Part shown: in pieces, positions 23,506 through 37,600 of the stretch
How the letters are laid out: every line of letters starts with the position of its first letter
Position numbering within the stretch: the stretch's first letter is position 1
From: Euphorbia lathyris
Taxonomy: Eukaryota; Streptophyta; Magnoliopsida; Malpighiales; Euphorbiaceae
Assembly (NCBI RefSeq): GCF_963576675.1
Contig: NC_088918.1
Location: forward strand, 37,977,501 to 38,041,500
Direction of reading: 5' to 3'
DNA: 64,000 bases
The notes under the pieces: generated by a model
What the model saw: the letters and a program-made list of their open reading frames with translations, nothing else
Database searches by the model: none
Told to the model about the DNA's origin: nothing
Position numbers and translations under genes: made by a program

Positions 23506-23871
23506 TGCCTAATTAGTCTAAAAATGCATTTAAACCTAAACCATTCTTTCCTAACAGAAAATGCTCATTTTTACATCATCACCTAATATGTTTCTATTCT
23601 GTAGAATATTATATTCAGATTCTTGTAATTTATTTTCTCTAGTTCATGAAGGATTCTTCTGTTCTGCATGATGCTAATGACCTATTTTCCCTATCTATCT
23701 TCACAGCTCTTGCATAGACATGACCTATGTTCTCTATATTCACATGTTTGAATGTTTCATCCATGTATTCATCAACAAAGAAAGTTTATAGAAAAGCGGA
23801 TGTTTAAATTGAGAGAAAAGAGGCATTCAGAGTAAAAGCAGCAGAGAAATATAGAATTTCTTGTAAATTAC

Positions 23872-24297
23872 ATCCATGTACATTGCAATTTACTCATTTT
23901 CGGTTTTACCACTAAACCTTAAAATTTAACATAAAAATTACTCAATTTTACACTTTCTAATATTATGACCACTAAACTTTAATTACCGCTTCAAAATAAC
24001 CGTTGATGGCCTCAAAATATAAATGTCCAAGAATTAAATATAAAACAACATTTTTTATTTTCCAAAATCATAAGTTCTAAAGCTTTATTTTCTAAATATT
24101 AATTTTCTTTCTCCTAAACAAACAACACCTTGAAGAATTAAAGTTGTTTAGTATATAATCAATTCTTTAAATTTTCTATTTTGAGTTCATCAATGATCAT
24201 TTTAAGACATTAATTGAAGTTTAATATTACGTTTTGAAGTTTAATGGTCATACCGTGAAAATGAGTAAAATTCAATGGCCATAGATATAATTTACCC
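23872..24297. mobile_element. Mutator-type MITE with GTAAATTAC ends
   Basis: The left end (TGTAAATTACATCCATG) and the reversed right end (GGGTAAATTATATCTATGG) are inverted copies. The similarity continues into the subterminal region (TTTACTCATTTTC shared, then MACC/MTTAAAC). Similar ends occur at 30541-31019. A matching 9 bp duplication is not evident. Confidence 0.5.
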
Positions 24298-24372
24298 GAC
24301 CTCTCAAATCAAATTTGACAAAATCGATTTTCTTCCCAAGAACCAGTTCACATAGTCACAATCAGTTCCAAC

Positions 24373-24846
24373 TAGGGGTGCACATGGTCAGTTAACCAGT
24401 CCATTATAAAAAAAAATATTAATCAGTCCATTTAATCCGATTAACCATATTTCGATTAATCTATTATTTCGGTCGGTTAACTTATATTTTGATCGGCTAA
24501 CCATTAGTGACATTTCATAAAAAAAAAAAAAAAAAAATTACTTTAAAATAAATATATATTTATTTAAATATTAAATAAAAATATTAAAATTTAAATTCAA
24601 TTAACAAAATCACTTAAGCAAATAAATCTTTAAGTTATTTTAATTTTTTAACTTAAAAATGAAATATAAATATATAATATTTATAATTAAAGTTGCATAT
24701 ATATTTATTATCTTTTTGGTTTCGGTTAACTATCAGTTTTTTAAATAAAAACCCATAATCTAGTCCATCGATTTCGATTAACCTATTTTTCGGTTCGGTT
24801 TCAAAAATCAATTTTCTTACTTTCTGGTTAGTTTCATGCAGCCCTA
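24373..24846. mobile_element. hAT-type non-autonomous element (TAGGGGTGCA ends)
   Basis: The ends are TAGGGGTGCACATGG and, reversed, TAGGGCTGCATGAAA, with subterminal GGTTAAC/CGGTTCGG motifs and an AT-rich core. The flanks GTTCCAAC and GATCCCAC match at 6 of 8 positions, fitting an old 8 bp target duplication. Confidence 0.5.
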
Positions 24847-24854
24847 GATCCCAC

Positions 24855-25692
24855 CCCCCAAGACAAATTTACCGAACAAATCAAGTACCAATCCTCATAA
24901 TTACCTCTCGGAGTTTCTGAACAACTCGTTCCCCAACTGGTAAATGTAGTTTCATCCATCTATTCATCAAGAAATAAAGTTGAGAGGAAGAGTTTAAATT
25001 CTTTTTTGTTATGTAACTGGCATAATTAGCCAATTTCACTTTATTCTTATGGAGTATTCTTAAGAAAGGAAATGGTTATGAATTTTAGAATTATCATGAA
25101 AAGTAAAAGATAGAATTAAACCCTTAGAGTGAAAAACAAAGAAAAAAGAAATTTATATTATACTTTTCTCCACTGGGAAATGGAGGCAACAAAATTCATA
25201 GGCCACAGGTGAGGGGAAAGGTTTGCCAGGCTATTCCAATACATGAGTTTACTAACATTTCTCATCTATAGTTTCAAGTACCAATGCCTCAATCAGGAAA
25301 AATAGTTTCTTCTGTTCCGTAGTAAATCCTGCTTCCTTGCTACACAAATTTGAATTCCGATACTGATAAGGGTACAGCAGAATTTCCCAAATCACATGCA
25401 CCATCTTTTTAATACTGTTTCCTGGCAATCAACAGTTCAAAGCGATGACACAATGGACAACAATTATGAAATGTTAAAAAAAAGAAAAAAAAAGGAAGGT
25501 GATCTGCAAATATCTCATGGCATTTTTAAACGGCTTTAATTCTCTTTATATACAAACAGCCGTGACTATGCACTCAGAAATCAATAAAAGGAAAAATTAT
25601 TAGTAAATTCTGTATGGGTTATGAACAGATGGAAATTGAGTTCCCCTATGACCAGCATTTACCACATCACAATAATATGCAAACTGTGAGGC
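24855..25692. other. 3' flank of the AIPP2-like gene
   Basis: This region lies between the hAT-type element and the stop codon at 25693, and probably contains the 3' UTR of the minus-strand gene. No other feature is recognised. Confidence 0.4.
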
Positions 25693-28600
25693 CTATTTAT
25701 CTGGGAAGCCCCCGAAAAGGAGCAGTGAAGTATTCACATGACGCCTTTCAGGCAGGAGCTGCTCCTTTTTCGAAACAGCTTTCACTTTCTGTTCCTTGTC
25801 TTCAAATGGGAATGAAAGAGAAAGGGAAAGAGAAGCCTCCTCTTCCTTCTCTGTCACCTTATCTCCACTCTTGTTCTCCCTATTGTTATTTTTCTCTACC
25901 ATTCCAACAAACAAAGGTGGTGGGGGTTTTGTCTCAGCCCCTAAAGCAAGCTCAAGATTTGGGACCCCATCATGGAATTTATCCTCATCTTTCGATGAGT
26001 ATTCTTTCCAGGGCACACGACGCGAATCCACAGGAAAGAAGTACCTTTCAGAAGCTCCCACATCCTCCAGAATAACTTTCTCTTCAGCATCTTTCTCACA
26101 GATTCTTCTCTCGATCGAGGAACTGGAACCCAAATCACATAATTGTGGACCCAAATCATCGTTGAAAGAATTCCCCCCTATTGAATTGCCACTCCCATAT
26201 TGTTCACAAGAACCACTCTTCAGCTTCTTATTAACACTTTCACCATCAACTAATTTATCATTTCCAGCATTCCATGGAGTTCTTTTACTAGCAATATCAC
26301 ATGTGTCAACTGCTTTTTCCTCCAGATCCAGAAGAGGCCGCTTCCTGTTATTCGACTGCCAGCTACTGATCTGTTTGATGCCCAGGTCTTTTCCAGAGGA
26401 AGTCTCCATATCCAAGCTTATAGAATCATCATTCAGGTTCCTTTCAACTACAGCCTCATCTTTATCCACTTCCATTCCATCCACCATTTTCTCCTCCCTG
26501 GCACCTTTATCATGATCAGTAGTGTGAGCCTTGATAGAGGACGAATCTTCATCAACACATCTAGCATCCATATCCATTTGTCTACAATTGGAGCCAATAT
26601 TGGTTTCAGTTGCCTGAATAAATGGCTGATTTTTCATATCTATTCTGTTATCTGGGAGAGCTACTTCTTTCTGTAACAAGAACAATGTGATTGTTAAAAA
26701 GGTGACGTGAAAATACACACAAGAAGCTTTACCAGTTCAAATGACTGAACATAATGAGCAGAACCCAGGTGCAAGAGAGAAAAAGAGAGAGAACAAGAAA
26801 TGCAGAAGAGAAAAAAACTCTAATCTATTCAAATAAATTTTGGACCATCTCCAAGAGATATTATTGACCAGTAATAATCAATTATATGGCATTACCATAA
26901 ATAATTATAAATATTTTGAGAATCAAGAAAAAAAGATCAGATCATGAGGATGAAGGCAAGATGAACAATAGTAACATTCCCATTAGGGCCGGGCGCAGAT
27001 CTTGGAGAAACTGGATTGGACCGAATATCCAAGTAAAAATATCCAGAATTGGACCGAACTGTTGACTTTTTTCACCGAACTGGACCGAAATTATCCAGAA
27101 CTAGACCGACAACCGAATTGGATTGGACCGAACTGGATTGAAAGAACTGAAGATTTATCATATTAAATTTATATTTTATATGAAGTTTTATTTTTTCCTA
27201 TTTAGTGAAGTGGTGGGACCCCTCCCCGGACCCTCGTTCAGCGGGGACGCGTAGTGCGACCGGGCCGCCCCTTTAGTGAAGTGTTGTATTTTTTCCTAGA
27301 GGGCGAGCCTTGGCGCAACGGTAAACGTTGTTGTCGTGTGACCAAGAGGTCACGGGTTCAAGTCTTAGGAGCGGCCTCTTGCCAAATAAATTGGCAGGGG
27401 AAGGCTTGCCCCTAGTACACCCTTGTGACGCGTAGTGCGACCGGGCCGCCCTTTTTTTTAGTGAAGTGTTGTATTTCCTATTTTTATTTAAGGTAGGTCG
27501 TATTTCCTATTTTTATTTAAGGTAGGTTGTATTTCCTATTTTTATTTAAGGTAGGTTAGAATTATTAGGGTGATTTAAGGTAGGTTATATTTCCTATTCT
27601 TATTTAAGGCATGTTAGAATTATTAGGGCGATGATTTGTTAGGCCAAATGTACTTTCCTTGTCCCTACTGATTGATTGTGCAGTTGATTAATGAAATATT
27701 TGGACTTATAATATGAATCTAGATATAGACTCGATATGGACTAAGATGGAGCATAGCATAAGGGAAGTAGCGAAGGAAGTTCTAGGGGAATCTAAAGGTA
27801 GCATGCCACCGGGTAAGGACACATCTTGGTGGACAGAAGAAGTACGACAAGCAGTAAAGAGTAAGCGAGAATCCTATAAAATATTGGAGAAATGCAGGAG
27901 TGATGAGAACTACGAAAAGTACAAAGAGACTAAAAGAGAAGTAAAGAAGGTCATACAAGAGGCTAGAGCAAAGGTGAATCAGGATCTATATACAAGGTTG
28001 GATACGAAGGAAGGGGAAAGAGAGGCTAGAGCAATTTCAATTTCAGGTATTGTTTCTCCAGCTATTTATTTTGGTTGTTGGTAAAATCCTAAAATTTGTG
28101 TAGATATGACAATCAAAATAGATCAATTAATTTGGTAGTGTTTGACTTTAGTCAAATTTTGATTTCTGTTATTGAATTTTAACTCGTTAGAATCTGGTCA
28201 AGTTTTTTCTGCTATTGTACTTTAATTTGTTGCTGTTTAGCTTAAGTTGTGCGTTTCTTAAGATTTGCATGTGTTAAGATATTAAAATTGTTAATCTTGA
28301 AACTAAGTTACCCATTTGTTCTTTAGCAATTTGGTTCACCAATTACTTTATTTATGTTGAAATTAATATTTGGTATTGTAAACACATGTTATTTATTTTT
28401 TATTAAGAGTTTTATATATTTATTATCTTGTAAATTATATTTTTAATTTATTTTTGGTAAAAGTATAGGTATTTTATTATTTAACTCCTCAAATAACTGT
28501 ACTGGATTGGACCGGAACCGAATCTCCGAATTGGACCGGACCGAAATTTTCAATCCAATCCTGGAGATTCTTGAATCCCCGAACTGGACCGAACTGTGCC

Positions 28601-31600
28601 CAGCCCTCCCATCACATGACAAGAACATAAAAGAAAGAACTAGTTAATGCAAGACTCGCTGATTAATTTTAAAAAAATGAATTTCTTCGTTTTTAGTGTA
28701 GGGTTTGGATGTGGCTGGGTATGTTCATGCATATGAAGCAATCTGCCGAAGCATCACAACATAAGCACACGAACAGACCCAAGCAGTAACTGTTTCACCA
28801 ATCTAGGAAATAATTAAAAAAAGGTTGATACCTGTGAAGTACCAGTGCATCTAATATCTGAGGAAAAAAGTGCATCAACTGTCGCACTCTTTGACAATGG
28901 TCTGGAGTCAAGTCTGCCATCTTGATGCTCTGAGTTCATTTCAAAACTAGATACTTTGCTATCAACATCACCAATTAATGTAGTATCTGTCTTGTCAGAA
29001 GTATTCATGTCCAAAGGCATCAAGTTGGAACTGGGAATGACTGAAGTTTTTATGGGATCTTTACAATTGGATCTCGTTCCCCTGAACACACCCCACAGAA
29101 AAAATAGCATGTTCCAACCTGCCGATTACAGATCATATATTTTAGAAATTATCACATTTTCAGGTAAAAGAACACAGAACTGAGTTGATACATGTCACAA
29201 AGGAGGGTCATGAATGACATAACAGGAAGTGGAACAACATAAGAGAAATGCATACCAAGACACGCACACATCAAAAGAAAAAATCCAGCTAATACATGGT
29301 TAGATTTTACTAAGAATTACTAAGAGCAATTCTAATTAAGCTAGAGTTCAAGACATTAATATCAAATTATGATGAATATAACCTCGGGTAAATAAACAAA
29401 TTACTACATTGTACCACAACCATGCTATAATTCTTCTGTGTTTGGAAGCAATTATACAAATGATGTAAACTACATTTCTACCATAGTTATTAAAGGCACA
29501 CGCCGCACTAAGGCGCAAGGGTGTCCTGGAGCCATGCCGCGCGCCAAAGCAACACAAGGCGCATAAACAAAAACAAAATTTATAAAACTATAAAGGATCA
29601 TATTTAAACTATAAGAAATTATAAAGTCTAAATCAAAATGTTATAAAGACTAAATCATGACAATATTCTGTTAGTACACATGCATAACATAGCCGTTAAA
29701 ATGTTTGTTTAAGTGTTTATTACTGTTCGTACATGTGCATTAGCATAATAATAGTACACATGCATAACATAGTTGTTAATGTTTGTTTAAGTGTTTGTTA
29801 CTGTTCATACATGTGCATTAGCATAATAATTGTACTCATAGGCGCACACAATTCTGTTTTTGTAAACATAGTACAAACATAGCATAAGAAGAACAGACAT
29901 TGTGGAATCAATCAAATATCAATTCTCAATTCTGTTTGTACACGTGCATAATAATTGAATGAAAACACAATTCTATTTGTACAAAAATAGTACAAAACAC
30001 AAACACAATGGAACAAATGAAATATCAATTTAGAATCCGAGCACGGAGACTAGAACTAAACAGTAGACAGAAACCAGAGTTTATTAGATCATTGTGTTGT
30101 CAGTTGTGCGGCTCTGACTCTTCCGATTCAAAGAGTATCTTTTGTTTTCTTTCTTTGTTATTTGTTTATTTTGGACCCTTAGATGTGTCTAATCCAAGGG
30201 TGAACATAACCCTACAATAAAACACTTTAAAAAACCCTAAATACATACATATGCCACCGAGGCGCGCCTCTGATCTGTGTGCCTTGGCGGCGCCATGTTG
30301 GGTGGTGAGGCGCTAGGCCTGGAGCCTTGTGCGCGCCATTAATAACTATGATTTCCACACGATTCTTCGAAAGGTTTATTGTTCGCAAATGAATCATATA
30401 GTAAAAAAAAAAAATCAATTTTGATTTTTGTAACCATATCTTTATTTCTCAACTTCATCAACACAAACACCCAGCTTTCCACCACAATGTTCACTTCTTA
30501 TTCAAATGTCAATGCATTCATAATGATATTATGAAGGTAACAGGTAAAAGACACCCATGGCCCCTCAACTTAGGCCTTGCTCTCTTTATGGTCCCTCACT
30601 CACCTTCAAATCCAGACATAGAAGTCCCTGAACTTTCCCCTTTACTAACATAAAGTCCCTTATGAAAGTAATCAACCTCAAAAACCGTTGAGGGCCTCAA
30701 AATGGAAAAATCCAAGAATTCAAGTTGTTTAGAACCACATTTCCCATGAAACCACGTTTTAGATTTTCCAAAATCACCAGTTTTGGAGCACTCTCTAAAC
30801 AGCCATCTTCTCTCTCCGAACCAAACAACACCCAAATAATCTAAAACCAAAAGGTTCAAGAATTAAAATTGCTTAGAATATCATATCCATTGGAGTGATT
30901 GAAGGTTAAAGGACATTTATGTTAGTAAACAGCCTCAGGAATTTTACGACCGGTTTTGAAGGTGAGAGGCCATAAAGAAAGTAGGCCTTGGTTGAGGGGC
31001 CATTGGGTGTAATTTACCCTAAAGGTAATTATCAAACATTTTACCATTAGTACTCTTTAACATAATATGGCTCAAGATCCATAAATAGCAGCTTTTAAGC
31101 ACAATGGTTGAGCACTAGTCTACAACGCAAGAAGTAAAAAATGTCTGAATATTAGTCTATCACTATCAACTCTTTTACCACCAATAATACAAGTCTTGCT
31201 GATATTGGTACTCTAGAGCTAGAAAGAAATTAGAGAGAACAAAGGAGAGAACACAGAATATTTTACCCCACCCAATATTGTACATTTTTGCCATTTTAGT
31301 AGAAATGGCTTAGTCACATCTTTCAATTAACATCATAAGCTTCAAATTCACATTCATGTTGGTTTCTAGAATAGAAGTAACTAGAATAAATTTGACAGAA
31401 TACATTTGCTAGAACCTGCTAAATAATAGAAATATGATGACTAAATCTTACGTTGGGAGTTCTCTGGAAGCTGAGCAGAAGAAAATATCAAAAAATCAAC
31501 ACCATCAAAAGATCCTTTGAGTGCCAGATCCCTTTTAATCATATTGTCCGACAAGTTCTTGTAACTTTTTTCATAACTGTATCACAAGTTGTGCAGAACA

Positions 31601-34600
31601 TTAAACAAGTTAAGGGACGATAAAGGTGATGAAACATAAAAAAGGCCACCATTGATAACAAAAGAGCAAAGTGCATAGACATATTTACCTCTCAAGGTCC
31701 TTAGCAAAGAAATAAAGAGCAATATTATATTCCTTGGGACCATTGTCATGAAACTGTTTAGGCCATGTGCTTAAACGAGGTACCTCATCCAAGCTTATTT
31801 TATGGGGAAACTGGCTCACCACTTCAAGAACTCTAGGGGAAGCACAGGTTGATAGATGTGCTTGCACTCCACCATATAAGTCAAAAACTTTTCCACCTCT
31901 TCGTACTTCAATAGCCCCCCTGCATATATGTAACAAATGTCAAACTTTTTAACTGAGTGAAGTACAAATGGAGTGAAGAGATACAGGAAAATATAATGTT
32001 TAAGATAAGCAAAGAAAAAGAAACTCACTGCCAAATACACTCATGCTCTGGTATGGTTAAAATCTTTGAGAAGAGGGGTGCAGCTGCCAAAGCATGACTA
32101 GACTTAACCATGGAACCTGGGTCTCCAGCTTTTGAAGGAAGAATAGCTTCACGAGTATGAACATTAATCAGTTTCATGTCATTACTATTTATCTGTTTGC
32201 AATTCTCCAAGGAACAAGTACCAAGGTCCGTTTGCCCTTCATCTGCTCCTTCATCAGAAACCAAGTTCCTTGACCTATTTGAAGATGAAAACTGATCATT
32301 AGAAGCCATTTCAGAGATTGCATCCATGGTCGATGAGGACAATCCATCAGATTGATCACTTTCCTTCTTCTTTCTAAAAATCCCTGGCTTCTTAAGCATA
32401 GCAGCTTCAATTGCAGCTTTCAACTTACTTCCTTTGCTCATTTCTTCCCTAACACTTCTTGAACCAGAAATATCTGAAGCTCGAGCACTAGTGCATAATT
32501 CTGCAGCATGCCCAGTTTCTTTGCACTTTAGACAAGTAAGATGTTTTAGCCCAGCAGCAACAATTGGCTTTGAGCGATTATCAGAACTTTCCCTAGTTTT
32601 CTCAATCTGACTTGATGATTCCCGTAACCGAGATAAGCCATCTTGCTGATTTTCATCTAAAGTATTGGATGTACGCTCAGCAGTCCAAGAAGAACTTGAA
32701 GAAGGTTCATCCTTTGGGGTAACTTGGTTGAACTTTTGTTCAACAGATGCAGTGCTCATTCCATTGATAGATAAAGATCGAACTACGATAGAACAATAGA
32801 TGGTCATTAAATTTTCATGCCAAACCCAAGAACAGAGAACTTAATAAGTGCAAAAAAACGACAAGATAAGATAAGGTAACATTTTATTGAAGTCCCACAA
32901 TAAGTTCGGATCATACCAGAAGTAACAGGATTTTCTGGACCCTTGCGAGCTATAATGCTGTTTGATCTCAATAAGCTGCCTGGTTTAATATCAGATTGTG
33001 AAGCCTTTGACTCTTTGTTGTTGCTTGTAGACGATGTCATGGCACTTTCACCACGAGGTGTGAGCTTTTGATTGACCTTAGGCACAGAGACACTAGAACT
33101 AGTGGTCAATGAACTACCTAGTAGCGGACGATCCAACTTGGACACACTTTTACTTTCAAACACATTCCGCTCTTTCACTTGTTTTAATCCTTTTATTTCT
33201 TGAGATTGAGAAAATTTTGGTGTAAGCATTTTAACTTTTGAGTCGGTAGCACTAGAACGGGCCGGATTCACAGATCTAAATGACATAGATTTGCTTATCA
33301 TCCTAGCAGATCCCTCCTTCATATCAAGATCTCTGCTGCTTTTTAGCTTTTGAGGAACCTCATCCACAAGTTTCACTTTTGGTTTGGAATTGGGAGTGCT
33401 GAACGAATTGGACTTCAATAGAGTACCTAAACATAGGATATCAACGAATCAGTGCTTGAAATGATAATATCAACTAATTGAACATCAAGATGAGAAAATC
33501 AAACCATTCATAGGACTGATCTACATCAAGTTCAACTCAAGCCACATGCAAACCAGCCTTATGACTTTGACAAAACCACCTAACCTAATAGTGGATGCAG
33601 TCTTTTACCCGAATAAATTCAAACATTTCAAGAGGATATAAATATACTCTGATGCCATAAAATGTGTCTTCAATTGATACTGGATGGATATAGTATTTAA
33701 ACATATTATACAGATAGGGATTAAATGTTGCTAATTTTGGCATATAACTAACAAATGTCAATCAACTGCCTTTTAACACTCCAAATTACACCATAAGTAA
33801 ATGAAAAACAAAGGTATTTCTCTTACCCTTGGATGATTGAAGTCGTGAAGCAATTAACGAAGCACGTACAGTCTCTGAACTCAAACCAGTGTGATTGGTA
33901 AAGGATGTTTGATGAGCTAGCTTCACTTTCCCTTTATCCAAGCTCTTGAATGAACTATCTCGAGACAAGGAAGGTGATCTTGTGGGGCTGGATGACTTTG
34001 GCGAGCTAGCTTTACCAAAACTTGTTTCAATAGCCTGCCTTTTTGAAGCTGGAGTCATGTCTACAGTTTCAATAAGTCTCTTGATGGAGCTTTGTGTCCT
34101 TGCTTTGTTCGTTCTTTCAGCATCTGAGCCTTCAAAATCAATTTCATGAAGAGTTAAAAATACAAATAATTGTGTCCAAATCATTGCAATTATTTTCCGT
34201 AGAATTTTAACTTCAATTTCATAGTACCTTGCTTCTGGTTTTCTGCTTCCTCAGATAATTTACATTCTTCACAAAGCCAATCACCTTCAGGAACTTTCTG
34301 AAGCATTTCCCGCATGCAATAGCTGATTAATTGCAACATTCATGTCAGATTTCTAGTGTTTAAGATATTTGATATAATAGAACAAATAAACAATTCAAGT
34401 TCGCAATAGAAGAAACTATAGATGAAAAGATATATATGCTTACGTGTGTTCTGCACCATCACTGCACTTGCTACATATGGCAAGCAAATCCTCCCGACCA
34501 GCATCCCCACAAATATCACATACTTTTACCTGTTTCAAGCAAACCAAAACTTCAGCAAAGAGAGAAAGCAAGGCAAGCAAGGGACCCCAACTAGCCCAGC

Positions 34601-37600
34601 TCATACAAAAACCCTTACTAACATACTGTATATATGCCAATTCCAAGAAAAATGGACATAAGAAGAAGAAGAAAGAACACTCAACACATCCATACACCCT
34701 ACATGCTCTGCATATTTTACAATTCCATTTGTTTTGTGTTAATTCAAGAACTCATATTTCATTATTAATGTGTTTCACCACATCAAAGTACGTGAATGGG
34801 AACACAGTTTCCGGCCTTCGTTCCTCACCAAATGTATATGCCTTACCAGGACAGCCCAGCAAAATGCTTAAATAAGCAAAACATAAATACCAAAACAAAA
34901 AGGTCCTATTCAAAAACCACAAGTTTTGCAAATAGTCACCCTTAAGTAATTATAATTACACAGGCAATAGGATAAAAGCTTCAGAAACCTAGAATTTATA
35001 TACTTAAAAGACGACTATGGCATGAATTACTCACATCATGTTCTACGATTTCTGACTCATCACTATCATCCCCAGATACAGATTGCAAAGCAGGCTCCAG
35101 CGTTTCAGGTAATTCAACCGACACCTTGGACTTCTGATCTTTTTCAACTTGGTTAGAACATTTAAAACCTCCATCCGGTTGGTGGTGGGCATCTTTTCTG
35201 GCCTCTGATTCCAACTTTGAGTAATGTTGGCTTGAATCCTTACAGGCATCTAATTTTGTATCTTCTTCTGAATGTTGACTGTTTGTGGGGGAGGATAGGC
35301 ACCTGCTCTGAAACTTTGGTGATCTACTGCTAGCATCTGTATTATTTGAAAGAATCTCTAACGACTCTGACTTGGGGGAAAGTAGTGCCTTTCCAGATCC
35401 TTCCAGTCCTAAACTACTAACTAAAGCTGAACCAAATGACAAATTCTTCCTGTCTACATTCTTGTCATAATGACTTACTGCTGTACTCACATCATTAGCT
35501 CTACTAACACATGAAATGTTATCGTCATGGCCTTCTACTATTTTAGCATGCTCATGTTTATTTGAGAGATTTTTTTGATCCAAAATACCCTGCGCTGCAG
35601 AAAGCTGATCGACTGCAATATTTCCACCAAAAGGTGATTTTAAGAGCATTTTGGACTCAGCTGAGCCATCAGCTACATCGGAACGCCTTATGTTTGCTTT
35701 ACTATCCACATTCTCGGATAAGGAATCATGATTTGAATTGACGCTGAGAAGATTACTTGCTTCACTGGTGTGCTGCAAGCTATCATATGCCCCACTGCTA
35801 AAAGGCAAAGCATCGTCTTCGTTGACAGAGTTCTGACTTGTTGCAGCTACACGACAGTTTTCATCTGAAAATTCATCACCCTTCGACCCCATACAAGACA
35901 ACTTGAGGTGCATACAAGATGAACAAGGAGCAGAACACACGTTGCAAGTCCCAGACTGTACTCTGGTGTGGACCTTTCTTCTCATGGGAGGCTCGCTTAA
36001 TCTCTTCTCAGACTGAAATTGCACCCACAACAAAGAAAACGGGAATAAACATTAACAACAGAACAGGTTCCAGGAAGTATAGCTATAAATCTTTCAATAA
36101 GCAACAATTTCTATTGTTGCATATTTAATTTTCTATGTACAAATTATTACTGGTGCAGAAAGGAAAAAATAAGACAGAAAGAGAGGGAACAACAAAACAA
36201 AAAATCAAATATATATGAGAAATAGTCATAGATATTAAAAAAAGAACAAACAAAACAGGTTGACACATGACTTTTCTATAAGAAAGCAAACTTGCAAGCA
36301 CAACACAAGATACGACTTAGTATGTTATATTGATAGAGTAAGAAGCCTTTTTGCAGTCAGTGCTTTGTGCATGGATGCATATAGAAGATATTCACCCAAC
36401 AAATGTTTCCAAAATGATTGTAGTTGAGAAGTCTTTGCCAAACCCAGTCCACCCATAACATATAGGACATATTCGGAAAATTATTTGCATAAAAGGTAGT
36501 CTGGCCCATATTGATATAATTTCATATATACCTGCAATTTTAATTAATTTCAACCAACACTTAAAACAGAAAGCAGAAAGGTTGCTAAGCTGCAACTCTG
36601 GAAAGCTTCAGCAAAGTAGGACAACCCTCAAAGTTACTAATGCCCCAAAACACGTTGCCGAAACTTATATATTTTTCTCAAACTAGCTATGTAGAAATCT
36701 CCAGGATATAATTTTCTGATACGGTTAAGGAATTGATATTCCAAAGAGCACGAGGAGAATGTGTCATCTTAAGGTATAGGTTTCAATAGCCAAGGAGTAC
36801 TGGTATTTCCAACATCTTTGAAAGTCAGCTAGAAGATAAGTAGACCCCAGTTATTAGGCCATAAAAATACATCATTGCAATGCGATCTCCAAATCAATGA
36901 TCACAAAATTGTCCTCCATTCATAGTTATTAAAGGCGCATGGGGCGCATGGCGCACTAAGGTGCTAGGGGTCCTGGAGCCTTGGCGCATGGCGATGGCGC
37001 ATGCCATAGCGAGACAAGGCGCACTTACAAAAACAAAAATTATAAAACTATAAAACTAACATAAAAATGCAATAAATACTAAATCATGACAATATTAAGC
37101 ATAAATAAGTTTTAAAAATGCAAAATAAACTCCATGTTAAAAAGCTAAAGTTGAATACTAAATCCTAAGTTCTACTCGTCATCAAAACTCTCCAAATTAA
37201 TCACTCATGTTGAATTTGAATTCCCTTGGCTGCTTTGTTTCTGTTTTAATTTGTTTCCTGTGTTTTGTTCTACTAAACTTCTTCCTCTTATGATAAGACT
37301 TTGTCATTGCCTCTTCTAATTAATTCCAATGTATAATCTCTGTAAAAAAAACCATAAAACTGCCCCTAACTCACCAAGGAGCACCTTGGTGCGCCTATGG
37401 CAACTGCCCCTTGGCACAAAATGGCGCACCATGGCGGTTGCGCCACGCCATGGGGGTGTCAAGGGAAATCGTTAATTCTAAAAGCTTAAAATTCATCCAC
37501 ATACTCAATAGAAACTGCTAAGGAAATAAATTTGACATGAAATGATAAACATATCATAGAACGAGCAGATCATTTAAAGTAGAAGCTTAGGAGAGGACTG

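Larger units (their letters stand above)
26986..28606. mobile_element. hAT-type element in the last intron of the AIPP2-like gene
   Basis: Ends GGGCCGGGCGCAG and, reversed, GGGCTGGGCACAG are inverted repeats. Flanks TCCCATTA (26978-26985) and TCCCATCA (28607-28614) match at 7 of 8 positions, an 8 bp hAT target duplication. The subterminal regions are dense in GGACCGAA/TTCGGTCC. The 1.6 kb interior is not a transposase but contains SINE pieces, tandem repeats and a LINE fragment. Confidence 0.7.

Noticed and set aside
25614..26515. Plus-strand frames of 153 and 239 codons
   Set aside because: They lie antisense to the last exon of the AIPP2-like gene, whose splice-joined frame and family motifs are convincing.
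27299..27370. A tRNA gene
   Set aside because: Box A and box B are present but no full cloverleaf forms, and the sequence continues into an Au SINE body with a T-rich tail and target duplication.
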